NCBI GenBank assembly: GCA_001796935.1
Contig: MGNX01000045.1
Coordinates: forward strand, 1-13,526
Source of the DNA: Chloroflexi bacterium RBG_16_60_22
GTDB lineage: Bacteria; Chloroflexota; Dehalococcoidia; Dehalococcoidales; RBG-16-60-22
Length of the DNA stretch: 13,526 nt
Direction: 5' to 3'
The translations under genes were made by a program, and so were the position numbers. Below are positions 7,724 to 13,526 of this stretch, piece after piece. How positions within the stretch are numbered: position 1 is the first letter of the stretch; every line of letters begins with the position of its first letter. A model generated the notes under the pieces. The model saw nothing but the letters and a program-made list of their open reading frames with translations. It was not told where the DNA came from and did not search any database.

Positions 7724-8131
7724 ATGAAGACCAGAGTCCCCTTCCGGGAGGGGCTTTTCGAGGAGAAGGGCGGTAAGGGGGCACTGCTGGGCGCCCGCTG
7801 CCGCTCCTGCGGCCAGGTTATTTTCCCGCCGGCGGAGGCCTGCCCCAACTGCCGGGGCAAGGACCTGGAGACGGTGCGCCTGGGCAACAAGGGCAAGCTT
7901 TACACCTACACCATCGTCCACATGAAGGCCGAGCACTTCGCCCCGCCCTACGCCGTCGGCTGGATTGAGCTGCCGGAGGGGGTAAGGGTCTTCAGCCAGG
8001 TCCGGGGCTGGCAGGAACAGCCCCTTGAGACCGGCATGGATATGGCCCTGAGCTTTGAAAAGCTCTGGGAGGAAGGGGACAGGGAAGCCATCGGGTACGT
8101 CTTCCGGCCGGCCGGGAAGGGAGGAGCTTGA
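7724..8131 (+). CDS. DUF35 OB-fold protein with rubredoxin-like zinc ribbon, thiolase partner
   Basis: The 135-residue protein has an N-terminal zinc ribbon, C26-x2-C29-x10-C40-x2-C43 (CRSC, CPNC). A beta-rich OB-fold region with LYTYTIVH and YAVGWIELPEGVRVFSQV follows, which is the classic DUF35 layout. These proteins bind CoA-type ligands and pair with thiolases, as in archaeal thiolase/HMG-CoA synthase complexes and in the BbsAB benzoylsuccinyl-CoA thiolase of anaerobic toluene degradation. The thiolase gene starts 4 nt after its stop, which supports a complex. ATG 7724 is preceded by AAGGAG at 7712-7717. The family assignment is firm; the specific ligand is inference. Confidence 0.9.
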   Translation: MKTRVPFREGLFEEKGGKGALLGARCRSCGQVIFPPAEACPNCRGKDLETVRLGNKGKLYTYTIVHMKAEHFAPPYAVGWIELPEGVRVFSQVRGWQEQPLETGMDMALSFEKLWEEGDREAIGYVFRPAGKGGA

Positions 8132-8135
8132 GACC

Positions 8136-9281
8136 ATGAGAGAAGTCGCCATCATCGGGGTGGGCAGCACCGTTTTCGGGAAGCTCCCGGATAAGCTGCC
8201 CTACCAGCTCGGCGCCGAGGCTGCCCGCGCGGCGTTGCAGGACGCCGGGGTCTCGCCGGAGGATATCCAGTTCGGCTACTCCGCCACCCTCTACGGGGGC
8301 ATGGTCATCGGGCAGGCGGTCCTCGGCGAGGTCGGTATCACCGATATCGAGCTGACCAACATCGAAAACGCCTGCGCCGGCGGGGCCACCGCCCTGCGCC
8401 GGGCCTGGTGGGATATCGCCTCCGGCCTGTACGATATCGGTATCGTCGTCGGGGTGGAGTCCATCTCCACCAGCCCCATCGCCGGCAAGCCGATAACCCC
8501 CGCCCCCGGCGACATCACCGGGGCGCTGGGCATGAACATGGTCGCCCGGTTCGCCCTGGCGCAGCGGCGCTACATGGACACCGCCGGCGTCTCCCTGGAG
8601 CAGATTGCCCGGGTATCCGTCAAGAACCACCATCACGGCTGCCTCAACCCCTACTCCCAGTACCGCAAGGAGCTGACCGTCGAGGAAATCCTCGCCTCCC
8701 GCCCCATCTGCGAGCCGATTACCCTGCTGCAGTGCTGCCCGGCCTCGGACGGGGCCGCCGCGGCGGTGCTCGTCGCCGCGGACAAAGCCAAAAAATATAC
8801 GGGCAAGCCCGTCTTCATCGCCGCCTCGGTAATCAGAAGCGGCGACTACTCTTTCCGCTGGAAGGACATGACCTTCTCGGACATGACCGACAAGTCCGTC
8901 CGCGCCGCCTACGAGATGGCCGGACTGGGGCCGGAAGACATCGACGTCTGCGAGCTCCATGACGCCTTTGCCGTCAACGAGCTCCTGCACTACATCGAGC
9001 TGGGATTCTGCCAGAAGGGCGACGAGGTGCGGCTGCTCATGGACGGCGAGACGGCCCTGGGCGGGCGGATACCCGTCAACACCAGCGGCGGGCTCCTCTC
9101 CAAGGGGCACCCCGTCAGTGCCTCGGGGGTAGCCCAGGTAGCCGAGCTCGTCTGGCAGCTGCGGGGCCAGGCCGGCGAACGCCAGGTTTCCGGCGCCAGG
9201 GTCGCCCTGGCCCATGTCATGGGCGGCGAGGTTACCGGCCTGGAGTCCGGGGCGGTCGGCATCCATATCCTGAAAAAATAG
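8136..9281 (+). CDS. SCPx-type thiolase (3-oxoacyl-CoA thiolase)
   Basis: The 381-residue protein has the thiolase active-site set: nucleophilic C80 in NIENACAGGATAL, H275 in ELHDAFA, and H325 in SKGHPVSASG. The usual C-terminal cysteine motif of classical thiolases is replaced by ALAHVMGGE, as expected for the SCPx-like branch. It should cleave a 3-oxoacyl-CoA with CoA to give acetyl-CoA plus an acyl-CoA, or run in reverse as a condensing enzyme. I chose ATG 8136 because MREVAIIGVGSTVFGKLP is the normal N-terminus of this branch and GGGAGGA at about 8119-8125 precedes it. The longer frame from 8055 overlaps the DUF35 gene and encodes unlikely extra residues. With DUF35 it forms a two-gene unit that supplies the last step after carboxylation and CoA transfer. 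The chain length or aryl nature of the substrate is unknown. Confidence 0.9.
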   Translation: MREVAIIGVGSTVFGKLPDKLPYQLGAEAARAALQDAGVSPEDIQFGYSATLYGGMVIGQAVLGEVGITDIELTNIENACAGGATALRRAWWDIASGLYDIGIVVGVESISTSPIAGKPITPAPGDITGALGMNMVARFALAQRRYMDTAGVSLEQIARVSVKNHHHGCLNPYSQYRKELTVEEILASRPICEPITLLQCCPASDGAAAAVLVAADKAKKYTGKPVFIAASVIRSGDYSFRWKDMTFSDMTDKSVRAAYEMAGLGPEDIDVCELHDAFAVNELLHYIELGFCQKGDEVRLLMDGETALGGRIPVNTSGGLLSKGHPVSASGVAQVAELVWQLRGQAGERQVSGARVALAHVMGGEVTGLESGAVGIHILKK

Positions 9282-9323
9282 TCAACGAACCGCAAGGAAG
9301 TATTATTCAGTATTGGTTGGTAA

Positions 9324-9401
9324 TGTCATTGCGAGCCGGAGGCGAAGCAATCTCTATAAATGTTTTAAGATTGCTTCGTCGCTGCGCTCCTCGCAATGAC
9401 A
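9324..9401. repeat. Intergenic inverted repeat, TGTCATTGCGAG family
   Basis: Imperfect arms lie at 9324-9353 (TGTCATTGCGAG ... GCGAAGCAATCT) and 9368-9401 (AGATTGCTTCG ... CTCGCAATGACA), around a 14-nt AT-rich loop at 9354-9367. The outer 12 bases and inner 12 bases pair; the middle is mismatched. It fills the space between the thiolase stop and the SDR gene. Transcribed, it would form a long hairpin that could end or attenuate the thiolase transcript or protect its 3' end. It has no T-tract, so a simple intrinsic terminator is not shown. Similar sequences are common dispersed repeats in several anaerobic phyla (from memory). Confidence 0.85.
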
Positions 9402-9444
9402 GCTTAATCAACCAGATGAAAAAAGAACCCGCGAGGAGGGCGAA

Positions 9445-10212
9445 ATGGATAGAGTCAAGGGCAAGGTAGCCATCGTTACCGGCGCCGCCAGCGGACTGGG
9501 CCGGGCCACCGCCACGCTGCTGGCGCAGGAAGGCGCCCGGGTCATCCTCGCCGATGTCAATCAGGCCGGCGGTAAAGAAGCAGTCGCGGAGATAAAGTCA
9601 CGCGGCGGCGAGGCCGCCTTTGTCAGGCACGACGTCACCAGCGAGAGCAGCTGGACCTCCCTCATGAAAAAAGTCCTGGCCGATTACGGCCGACTGGACG
9701 TCGCCGTGAACAACGCCGGGGTCATGATTGTCAAAGAGGTGGAGAACATGACGCTGGAAGAGTGGCGCCGCCTGATGAGCGTCAACCTGGACGGCGTTTT
9801 CCTGGGCACCAAGCACGCCATCAACGCCATGAGGAAAGGCGGCGGCGGCTCCATCGTCAACATATCGTCGGCGGTGGGCCTCATCGGCACCTTTGATAAC
9901 ACCTCGGCCTACATCGCCAGCAAGGGCGGGGTCCGGCTGTTCACCAAGGCGGCGGCCCTGGAGTGCTCCAAGGCGGGCCGCGATTACAATATCCGCGTCA
10001 ACTCCGTCCACCCCGGCATCATCGAGACACCCCTGACCGCGGCCATGCTGAAAGACCCCCAGCTGCGGAAAAACATGGAGATAAACTACCCCATCGGCTT
10101 CCCCGGCCAGCCCATCGACGTGGCCTACGGCGTCCTCTACCTGGCCTCCGACGAGTCCCGCTTCGTCACCGGCTCGGAGCTGGTCATCGACGGCGGCTGG
10201 ACGGCCAAGTAA
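9445..10212 (+). CDS. SDR-family secondary alcohol dehydrogenase / ketone reductase
   Basis: The 255-residue classical short-chain dehydrogenase has TGAASGLG (residues 12-19) for cofactor binding, D37 at the end of the second strand (favouring NAD(H)), NNAG at 89-92, catalytic S142, Y156 and K160 in the YxxxK motif, and N114. By recall, several stretches match (R)-specific alcohol dehydrogenase of Lactobacillus brevis: EEWRRLMSVNLDGVFLGTK, IRVNSVHPGIIETPL, and a C-terminus of LASDESRFVTGSELVIDGGWTAK type. That enzyme acts on acetophenone and other methyl ketones. Next to ketone carboxylase genes it probably oxidises a secondary alcohol to the ketone in the cytoplasm. ATG 9445 is preceded by GGAGG at 9435-9439. 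It has its own intergenic region on each side and may be a separate transcript. 3-Hydroxyacyl-CoA or cyclic-alcohol dehydrogenase activity remain alternatives. Confidence 0.87.
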   Translation: MDRVKGKVAIVTGAASGLGRATATLLAQEGARVILADVNQAGGKEAVAEIKSRGGEAAFVRHDVTSESSWTSLMKKVLADYGRLDVAVNNAGVMIVKEVENMTLEEWRRLMSVNLDGVFLGTKHAINAMRKGGGGSIVNISSAVGLIGTFDNTSAYIASKGGVRLFTKAAALECSKAGRDYNIRVNSVHPGIIETPLTAAMLKDPQLRKNMEINYPIGFPGQPIDVAYGVLYLASDESRFVTGSELVIDGGWTAK

Positions 10213-10240
10213 GGCTCAGGCCTGCCTCCGCCGTCCTCTT

Positions 10241-10260
10241 AGCCGCTACGGCTTTGTCCT
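10241..10260 (+). terminator. Weak stem-loop after the SDR gene, possible terminator
   Basis: AGCCG (10241-10245) and CGGCT (10249-10253) pair around a 3-nt loop, followed by TTGTCCT. The stem is short and the T-run poor, so this is only a candidate transcript end 28 nt after the SDR stop. Confidence 0.25.
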
Positions 10261-10277
10261 GAAAGCACTTTACCAGA

Positions 10278-10349
10278 TGTCACTCTGAGCGCAGCGAAGG
10301 GTCTGGAGGCGTTGGGGATTCTTTCGTCACTTCGTTCCTCAGAATGACA
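10278..10349. repeat. Intergenic inverted repeat, TGTCATTCTGAG family
   Basis: The left arm at 10278-10304 begins TGTCACTCTGAGCGCAGCG. The right arm at 10317-10349 (GATTCTTTCGTCACTTCG ... CAGAATGACA) is its imperfect reverse complement, with 12 nt between them. The right arm read backwards matches the third copy of the tandem repeat at 7640-7674, so both derive from the same family. It lies in the 283-nt gap between the SDR gene and the membrane protein at 10496, that is, at the seam between the catabolic and respiratory blocks. Confidence 0.8.
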
Positions 10350-10398
10350 TTTAGGGCGGGGCACCGCCTCTCCCCGCACCCGGATACGTGCGGGTCGC

Positions 10399-10427
10399 TT
10401 TATCATGCCTAAACAGGGTGTTATACT
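10399..10427 (+). promoter_or_regulatory. Candidate sigma-70-type promoter upstream of the membrane/cytochrome block
   Basis: A TATACT -10-like box at 10422-10427 lies 17 nt after a poor -35 box, TTTATC, at 10399-10404 (3 of 6 consensus bases). It is 68 nt upstream of the ATG at 10496, in the only AT-richer stretch of this gap. The -10 match is good and the -35 weak; no operator is evident. Confidence 0.25.
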
Positions 10428-10495
10428 TGGAAAAGACAGGGCATTATTTCATTCCAGACTACCTACCGGATGGGATAAAATAATAGGGAGTTATT

Positions 10496-10864
10496 ATGAA
10501 TATCGCCGTAATACCACTTATTTCCTGCATCGTCAGCCTCATTTTTGCCGTTACCGTCCTCGACCAGTATTTCGCCAGGAAAAAGCCCTACCAGCTCATC
10601 TGGGCCATCTACAGCGCCTGGACCTTCTGGCGGCGCCGCATCCTGCCTCACCGGGTGGTCTCCAATATCCTCGTCGCCGTCGGCGCCATACTGCCGGCCT
10701 TCGGGGGACTGCGCATCCGGATCGGCGGCGGCATCAACCTCTTCTACGTTTTCGAGCTGCTGGGTATCATTATCATCTTCACCGGCTTCCTGAGGAGCCG
10801 GGAGGTGTTCGGTGTTTACCGCGTCCCCCTCGTCCATGGATTCCAGAGAATAGCGGGCGGTTAA
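10496..10864 (+). CDS. Small multi-pass membrane protein, probably internally shortened
   Basis: The 122-residue protein has hydrophobic segments at about residues 3-22, 57-74 and 80-99, separated by a basic stretch, FWRRRILPHR (44-53). ATG 10496 is preceded by AGGGAG at 10485-10490. I have no function for it. It resembles, from memory, a family of about 230-260-residue membrane proteins in Chloroflexota and Actinomycetota. Those begin with a similar helix plus 'RRKPYQLIWA' and end with 'YSAWTFWRRR ... HRVVSN ... GA..PA.GG ... ELLG'. Here the two parts join directly at residues 38/39 (about base 10610), so several central helices seem to be missing in frame. It lies 67 nt upstream of the heptaheme cytochrome and may share its transcript. 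Confidence 0.65.
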   Translation: MNIAVIPLISCIVSLIFAVTVLDQYFARKKPYQLIWAIYSAWTFWRRRILPHRVVSNILVAVGAILPAFGGLRIRIGGGINLFYVFELLGIIIIFTGFLRSREVFGVYRVPLVHGFQRIAGG

Positions 10865-10931
10865 ACCCGGCCCGGCAACAAGCGGTGATGGCCACGGCGG
10901 CCGTCAGAATTATTGACTTCTGGGAAACGGC

Positions 10932-11867
10932 ATGATGAAACCGGAACGCGAACCACGGTGGTTGACCTGGAAAAGACTGACCCTCTGTGCCGTCATCGCT
11001 TTTACCCTGGCTGTCTCATGGGTGGCGCTGGACCGCGACGGCGCCCGCGCCCTCGATGAGAACGCCTGCCTCGCCTGTCACGGCACCGAGGGGCTCTACA
11101 AGACCAACGAGGCGGGGGACAAGATATCCCTCTTCGTCGATGAAAAAGCCGTGAACACGGCCGCCCACCGTTATATCGACTGCACCACCTGCCACACCGC
11201 GGCGCCCCACGACGTGGCCACTCCGCTCACCAAGCTCTCCCTGGCGGAGAAGTGCGGCACCTGCCACAAGTCTGAATACAAGTTTCATCTTCAGAGCATC
11301 CACGGCCAGCAGCTCGTCCAGGGTAACCCCGACGTGGCCACCTGCGTCGACTGCCACAGCCCGGAGGGCAACCCCCACAGCGTTATCCGCGTCCTGGAGT
11401 ACAACGCGCCGGCTTATAAAAAAAACATCGCCGAAACCTGTGCCAAGTGCCATGATAATAAGGCACTCATGGCGGACTACGGCATCGTGGAGAAGGTCTA
11501 CGAGTCCTTTATGCGCAGCTTCCACGGCAAGGCGATAGACCTCGGGAATTACCAGATAGGGCAGCTGGACGTGGCTACCTGCACGAACTGTCACGGTTAC
11601 CACGACGTCAAGAGCGTCAATGACCCCACCTCTCCGGTGGCGGGTATGGACAATCTGTTGAAGACATGCCAGCAATGCCACGTCGATGCCGGCCCCCAGT
11701 TCGTCGCGGGTTTCCTGGGGCATAAAGAAGCCTCCACCGAGCACGTCCCCGCCGCCCACTACACGGAGATAATCTTCAGGGTTATTTTAACCACCGTTAT
11801 CGCCTTCGGTGCCGTGGTGGTAATCGCCGCCATCGTCAGGTTCTCGCTTAAGAGATGGAGGAAATAA
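10932..11867 (+). CDS. Membrane-anchored heptaheme c-type cytochrome
   Basis: The 311-residue protein has seven CxxCH heme c sites with cysteine pairs at 46/49, 84/87, 108/111, 138/141, 170/173, 217/220 and 246/249. Residues 14-32 form a hydrophobic export signal, with ARA at 38-40 as a plausible cleavage site just before the first heme. Residues 280-302 form a C-terminal membrane helix ending in basic KRWRK, so the heme domain sits on the outer face of the membrane. Extra histidines (for example SIHG, SFHG, AAHR) could be distal ligands. ATG 10932 is followed by a second ATG at 10935, and the ribosome binding site is weak. The cytochrome b gene starts 2 nt after its stop. It likely passes electrons between the membrane cytochrome b and another extracytoplasmic partner; the partner and direction are unknown. 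Confidence 0.9.
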   Translation: MMKPEREPRWLTWKRLTLCAVIAFTLAVSWVALDRDGARALDENACLACHGTEGLYKTNEAGDKISLFVDEKAVNTAAHRYIDCTTCHTAAPHDVATPLTKLSLAEKCGTCHKSEYKFHLQSIHGQQLVQGNPDVATCVDCHSPEGNPHSVIRVLEYNAPAYKKNIAETCAKCHDNKALMADYGIVEKVYESFMRSFHGKAIDLGNYQIGQLDVATCTNCHGYHDVKSVNDPTSPVAGMDNLLKTCQQCHVDAGPQFVAGFLGHKEASTEHVPAAHYTEIIFRVILTTVIAFGAVVVIAAIVRFSLKRWRK

Positions 11868-11869
11868 GC

Positions 11870-12607
11870 ATGGCTACCGTCGCCCAGGCCATTAACCGGG
11901 AACAAGCGGAAGACAGGATTAAGCGCTTTGACGTCCACCAGATAGTCCAACACGCCGGCCTCATGGTCAGCTTTATCCTGCTGGTCCTCACCGGGCTGCC
12001 GTTAAAATTCTCCAACCTCGGCATCAGCCAGTGGTGGGTGGGGATATGGGGTGGCCTGGAGGTCACCCGCGCCACCCACAGCTTCGCCGCGTGGATGATG
12101 GCCGCCGTGTGCTTGTACCACGCCGGCTACCTGATTTATACTATCCTCGTGCTGAAGCGGCCCTTCCCCGTAAAAATCGTCCCCGGCCTCCAGGACGTGT
12201 TCCAGGTTATCGAGGAGATAGCTTATTACCTGGGGATAAGGAAGCAAAAACCGCTCGTAGACCGTTTTAACTGGAAAGAGAAGTTTGATTACTGGGCCAT
12301 TTTCTGGGGGATGCCGGTCATGTTCATCTCCGGGTTCATCTTGATGTATCCCGTCTTCATCACCAGCTTCCTGCCTGGCTCGGTTGTCCCGACGGCCCTG
12401 GTGGCCCACAGCGACGAGGCCATGCTGGCGCTGGTCTGGATTGTCCTGGTGCATGTCTTCTTCAACCACTTCACCCCGAGCCATTTCCCCATCAATACCT
12501 CCATCTTCACCGGCAAGGTTGACCGGGAGAAGTACCGCGAGGAGCATGCCCTGGAGTACGAAAGGATGTTTAACGCCGGGAAGCCGGAAACGGAGGTGAA
12601 GCCTTGA
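11870..12607 (+). CDS. Four-helix membrane cytochrome b
   Basis: The 245-residue protein has four hydrophobic helices at about residues 28-45, 69-94, 141-165 and 180-202. Histidines on helices (H28, H70, H84, H180, H195, H200) suit binding of heme b. The layout matches the cytochrome b561 / formate-dehydrogenase-gamma / thiosulfate-reductase-type superfamily, which exchanges electrons with the quinone pool. A charged loop (about residues 97-140) and a charged C-terminal tail face the cytoplasm or loop side. I chose ATG 11870 because GGAGGA at 11857-11862 precedes it. The in-frame ATG at 11855 lies upstream of that site and within the previous gene. It forms a membrane pair with the heptaheme protein, probably a quinone-linked cytochrome b/c unit. 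Which histidines are ligands is inferred. Confidence 0.85.
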   Translation: MATVAQAINREQAEDRIKRFDVHQIVQHAGLMVSFILLVLTGLPLKFSNLGISQWWVGIWGGLEVTRATHSFAAWMMAAVCLYHAGYLIYTILVLKRPFPVKIVPGLQDVFQVIEEIAYYLGIRKQKPLVDRFNWKEKFDYWAIFWGMPVMFISGFILMYPVFITSFLPGSVVPTALVAHSDEAMLALVWIVLVHVFFNHFTPSHFPINTSIFTGKVDREKYREEHALEYERMFNAGKPETEVKP

Positions 12608-12810
12608 GACATCTGCGTGAGATATTTGACGACTGGTTGACACGGGCGGCCGGTATCGTCTTCGTGCTGACCGTAGCCCTGGTATTCTTTAACATTTACT
12701 CGGACCTCCCCGAACAGTACCCTGTGTTCGGCGTCTTCAACTTCGGCATGGTGCCGGTCCTTTTCGTCGTCGGGGGGATAATCTTCTTTCTGGCCATCTT
12801 AAGGAGCTAA
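12604..12810 (+). CDS. Small two-helix membrane protein of the cytochrome operon
   Basis: The 68-residue protein has hydrophobic segments at about 15-33 and 46-66. It has no cysteine and no heme motif, and its only histidine is H3. It starts with TTG at 12604, overlapping the cytochrome b stop as TTGA; GGAGGTG at 12592-12598 sits just upstream, and no better start exists before the first helix. It ends directly against the next ATG. I do not recognise a family. The tight packing suggests a small structural or assembly subunit of the membrane cytochrome complex. Confidence 0.7.
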   Translation: MRHLREIFDDWLTRAAGIVFVLTVALVFFNIYSDLPEQYPVFGVFNFGMVPVLFVVGGIIFFLAILRS

Positions 12811-13526
12811 ATGACGGAAGCAACGCCTGATATCAGAAACCGCCACCGCAAGAAACTCTTTTTCCTCATGTTTGCCGGGGCGATAAGCATTATCCTGCTC
12901 GTCATTGGCGGCTACCAGCTCATGGAGTTCACGGACTCCACCGATTTCTGCGGTCGCCTCTGCCACCAGGTGATGTACCCGGAATATACCGCCTACCAGG
13001 CCTCTCCCCATTCCCGGGTGGCCTGCTCGGAGTGTCACGTCGGTTACGGCGGCGGCTATCTGGTACGCTCCAAAATCAGCGGCATACCCCAGGTCTGGGC
13101 CGTGCTGACCAACAGCTACCCGCGCCCCATTCCCACCCCGGTCAGCAACCTGCGCCCCGCCCGGGAGACCTGCCAGCAATGCCACCGCCCCGAGCGGTTC
13201 GCCGGCGACCTCGTGCGCACCCACACCACCTACGACGAGGATGAGGCCAATACGGAGCACGTGGATACCCGCGTCCTCAGGGTCGGCGGCGGCGAGCTGG
13301 AAACCGCCCGTGACATCCACTGGCATATCGCCGCCAATGTCTGGTACCTGGCGCTTGATAAAGAACGCCAGAATATCGCGTGGGTGGGGGTGGAAAACCC
13401 TGACGGCAGCCTGACGGAGTACATCGACGCCGCAAAAGAGGCGGAGGTAACTCCCCAGCGCCTGGCGGAGGAAAAACGCCTGATGGACTGCGTTGACTGC
13501 CATAACCGGGCCACCCACGTCTTCCG
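12811..13526 (+). CDS. NapC/NirT-type multiheme cytochrome c (3' end cut by window)
   Basis: The frame runs open to the window end, giving 238 residues. A single N-terminal membrane anchor (about 16-36) is followed by heme sites CGRLCH (C47, C51, H52: an unusual C-x3-CH spacing), CSECH (72/75), CQQCH (121/124) and CVDCH (227/230). The segments HQVMYPEYTAYQASPHSRVACSECHVG and RPIPTPVSNLRPARETCQQCH match, by recall, a NapC/NirT-related family common in metal-, nitrogen- and sulfur-respiring anaerobes. Such proteins typically oxidise menaquinol and pass electrons to outer redox partners. ATG 12811 directly follows the previous stop, with AAGGAG at 12801-12806. The total number of hemes is unknown because of truncation. 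Confidence 0.85.
   Translation, partial: MTEATPDIRNRHRKKLFFLMFAGAISIILLVIGGYQLMEFTDSTDFCGRLCHQVMYPEYTAYQASPHSRVACSECHVGYGGGYLVRSKISGIPQVWAVLTNSYPRPIPTPVSNLRPARETCQQCHRPERFAGDLVRTHTTYDEDEANTEHVDTRVLRVGGGELETARDIHWHIAANVWYLALDKERQNIAWVGVENPDGSLTEYIDAAKEAEVTPQRLAEEKRLMDCVDCHNRATHVF

Noticed and set aside
10405..10935. A 176-codon + strand frame overlapping the small membrane protein
   Set aside because: The translation is Arg/Pro/His-rich out-of-frame sequence, and the ribosome binding site and hydrophobic helices belong to the 10496 frame.

Overview
The window is about 13.5 kb of GC-rich DNA in which every convincing gene lies on the + strand. It reads as anaerobic bacterial sequence. A Chloroflexota (Dehalococcoidia-like) origin is my best guess, from the gene content and from the TGTCATTCTGAG / TGTCATTGCGAG intergenic repeats. 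A Desulfobacterota-type anaerobe is the main alternative, and neither can be proven from this sequence alone.

Region 1 (1-7569) is a tightly packed operon. It holds the end of one HyuA-type ATPase subunit, a small cysteine-rich acetone-carboxylase-gamma-like subunit, a uroporphyrinogen-decarboxylase-fold protein, a second complete HyuA-type subunit, a HyuB-type subunit, and the A and B subunits of a 3-oxoacid CoA-transferase. Two HyuA-like, one HyuB-like and one small zinc-binding subunit is the composition of acetophenone-carboxylase-type enzymes. The HyuB protein keeps the H-x2-D-x21-H metal triad spacing that I recall from acetone carboxylase.

Region 2 (7570-10212) follows a tandem 27-bp repeat. 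It carries a DUF35 zinc-ribbon/OB-fold protein coupled to an SCPx-type thiolase, then a hairpin-forming intergenic repeat, then an SDR dehydrogenase that closely resembles (R)-specific secondary alcohol dehydrogenases. Regions 1 and 2 together spell a plausible pathway: secondary alcohol to ketone (SDR), ketone plus ATP and bicarbonate to 3-oxoacid (carboxylase), 3-oxoacyl-CoA (CoA-transferase), then thiolysis to acyl-CoA plus acetyl-CoA. The substrate is not fixed by the sequence. An acetophenone-like aryl ketone, acetone or butanone are all possible.

Region 3 (10213-13526) starts with another inverted repeat and a weak promoter candidate. A short membrane protein that looks internally deleted comes next, followed by an electron-transfer operon: a membrane-anchored heptaheme cytochrome c, a four-helix cytochrome b, a 68-residue two-helix membrane protein, and a NapC/NirT-type multiheme cytochrome cut by the window end. 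This is probably a quinone-linked respiratory module on the outer face of the cytoplasmic membrane. It could take electrons from the catabolic pathway, but adjacency is the only evidence for that link.
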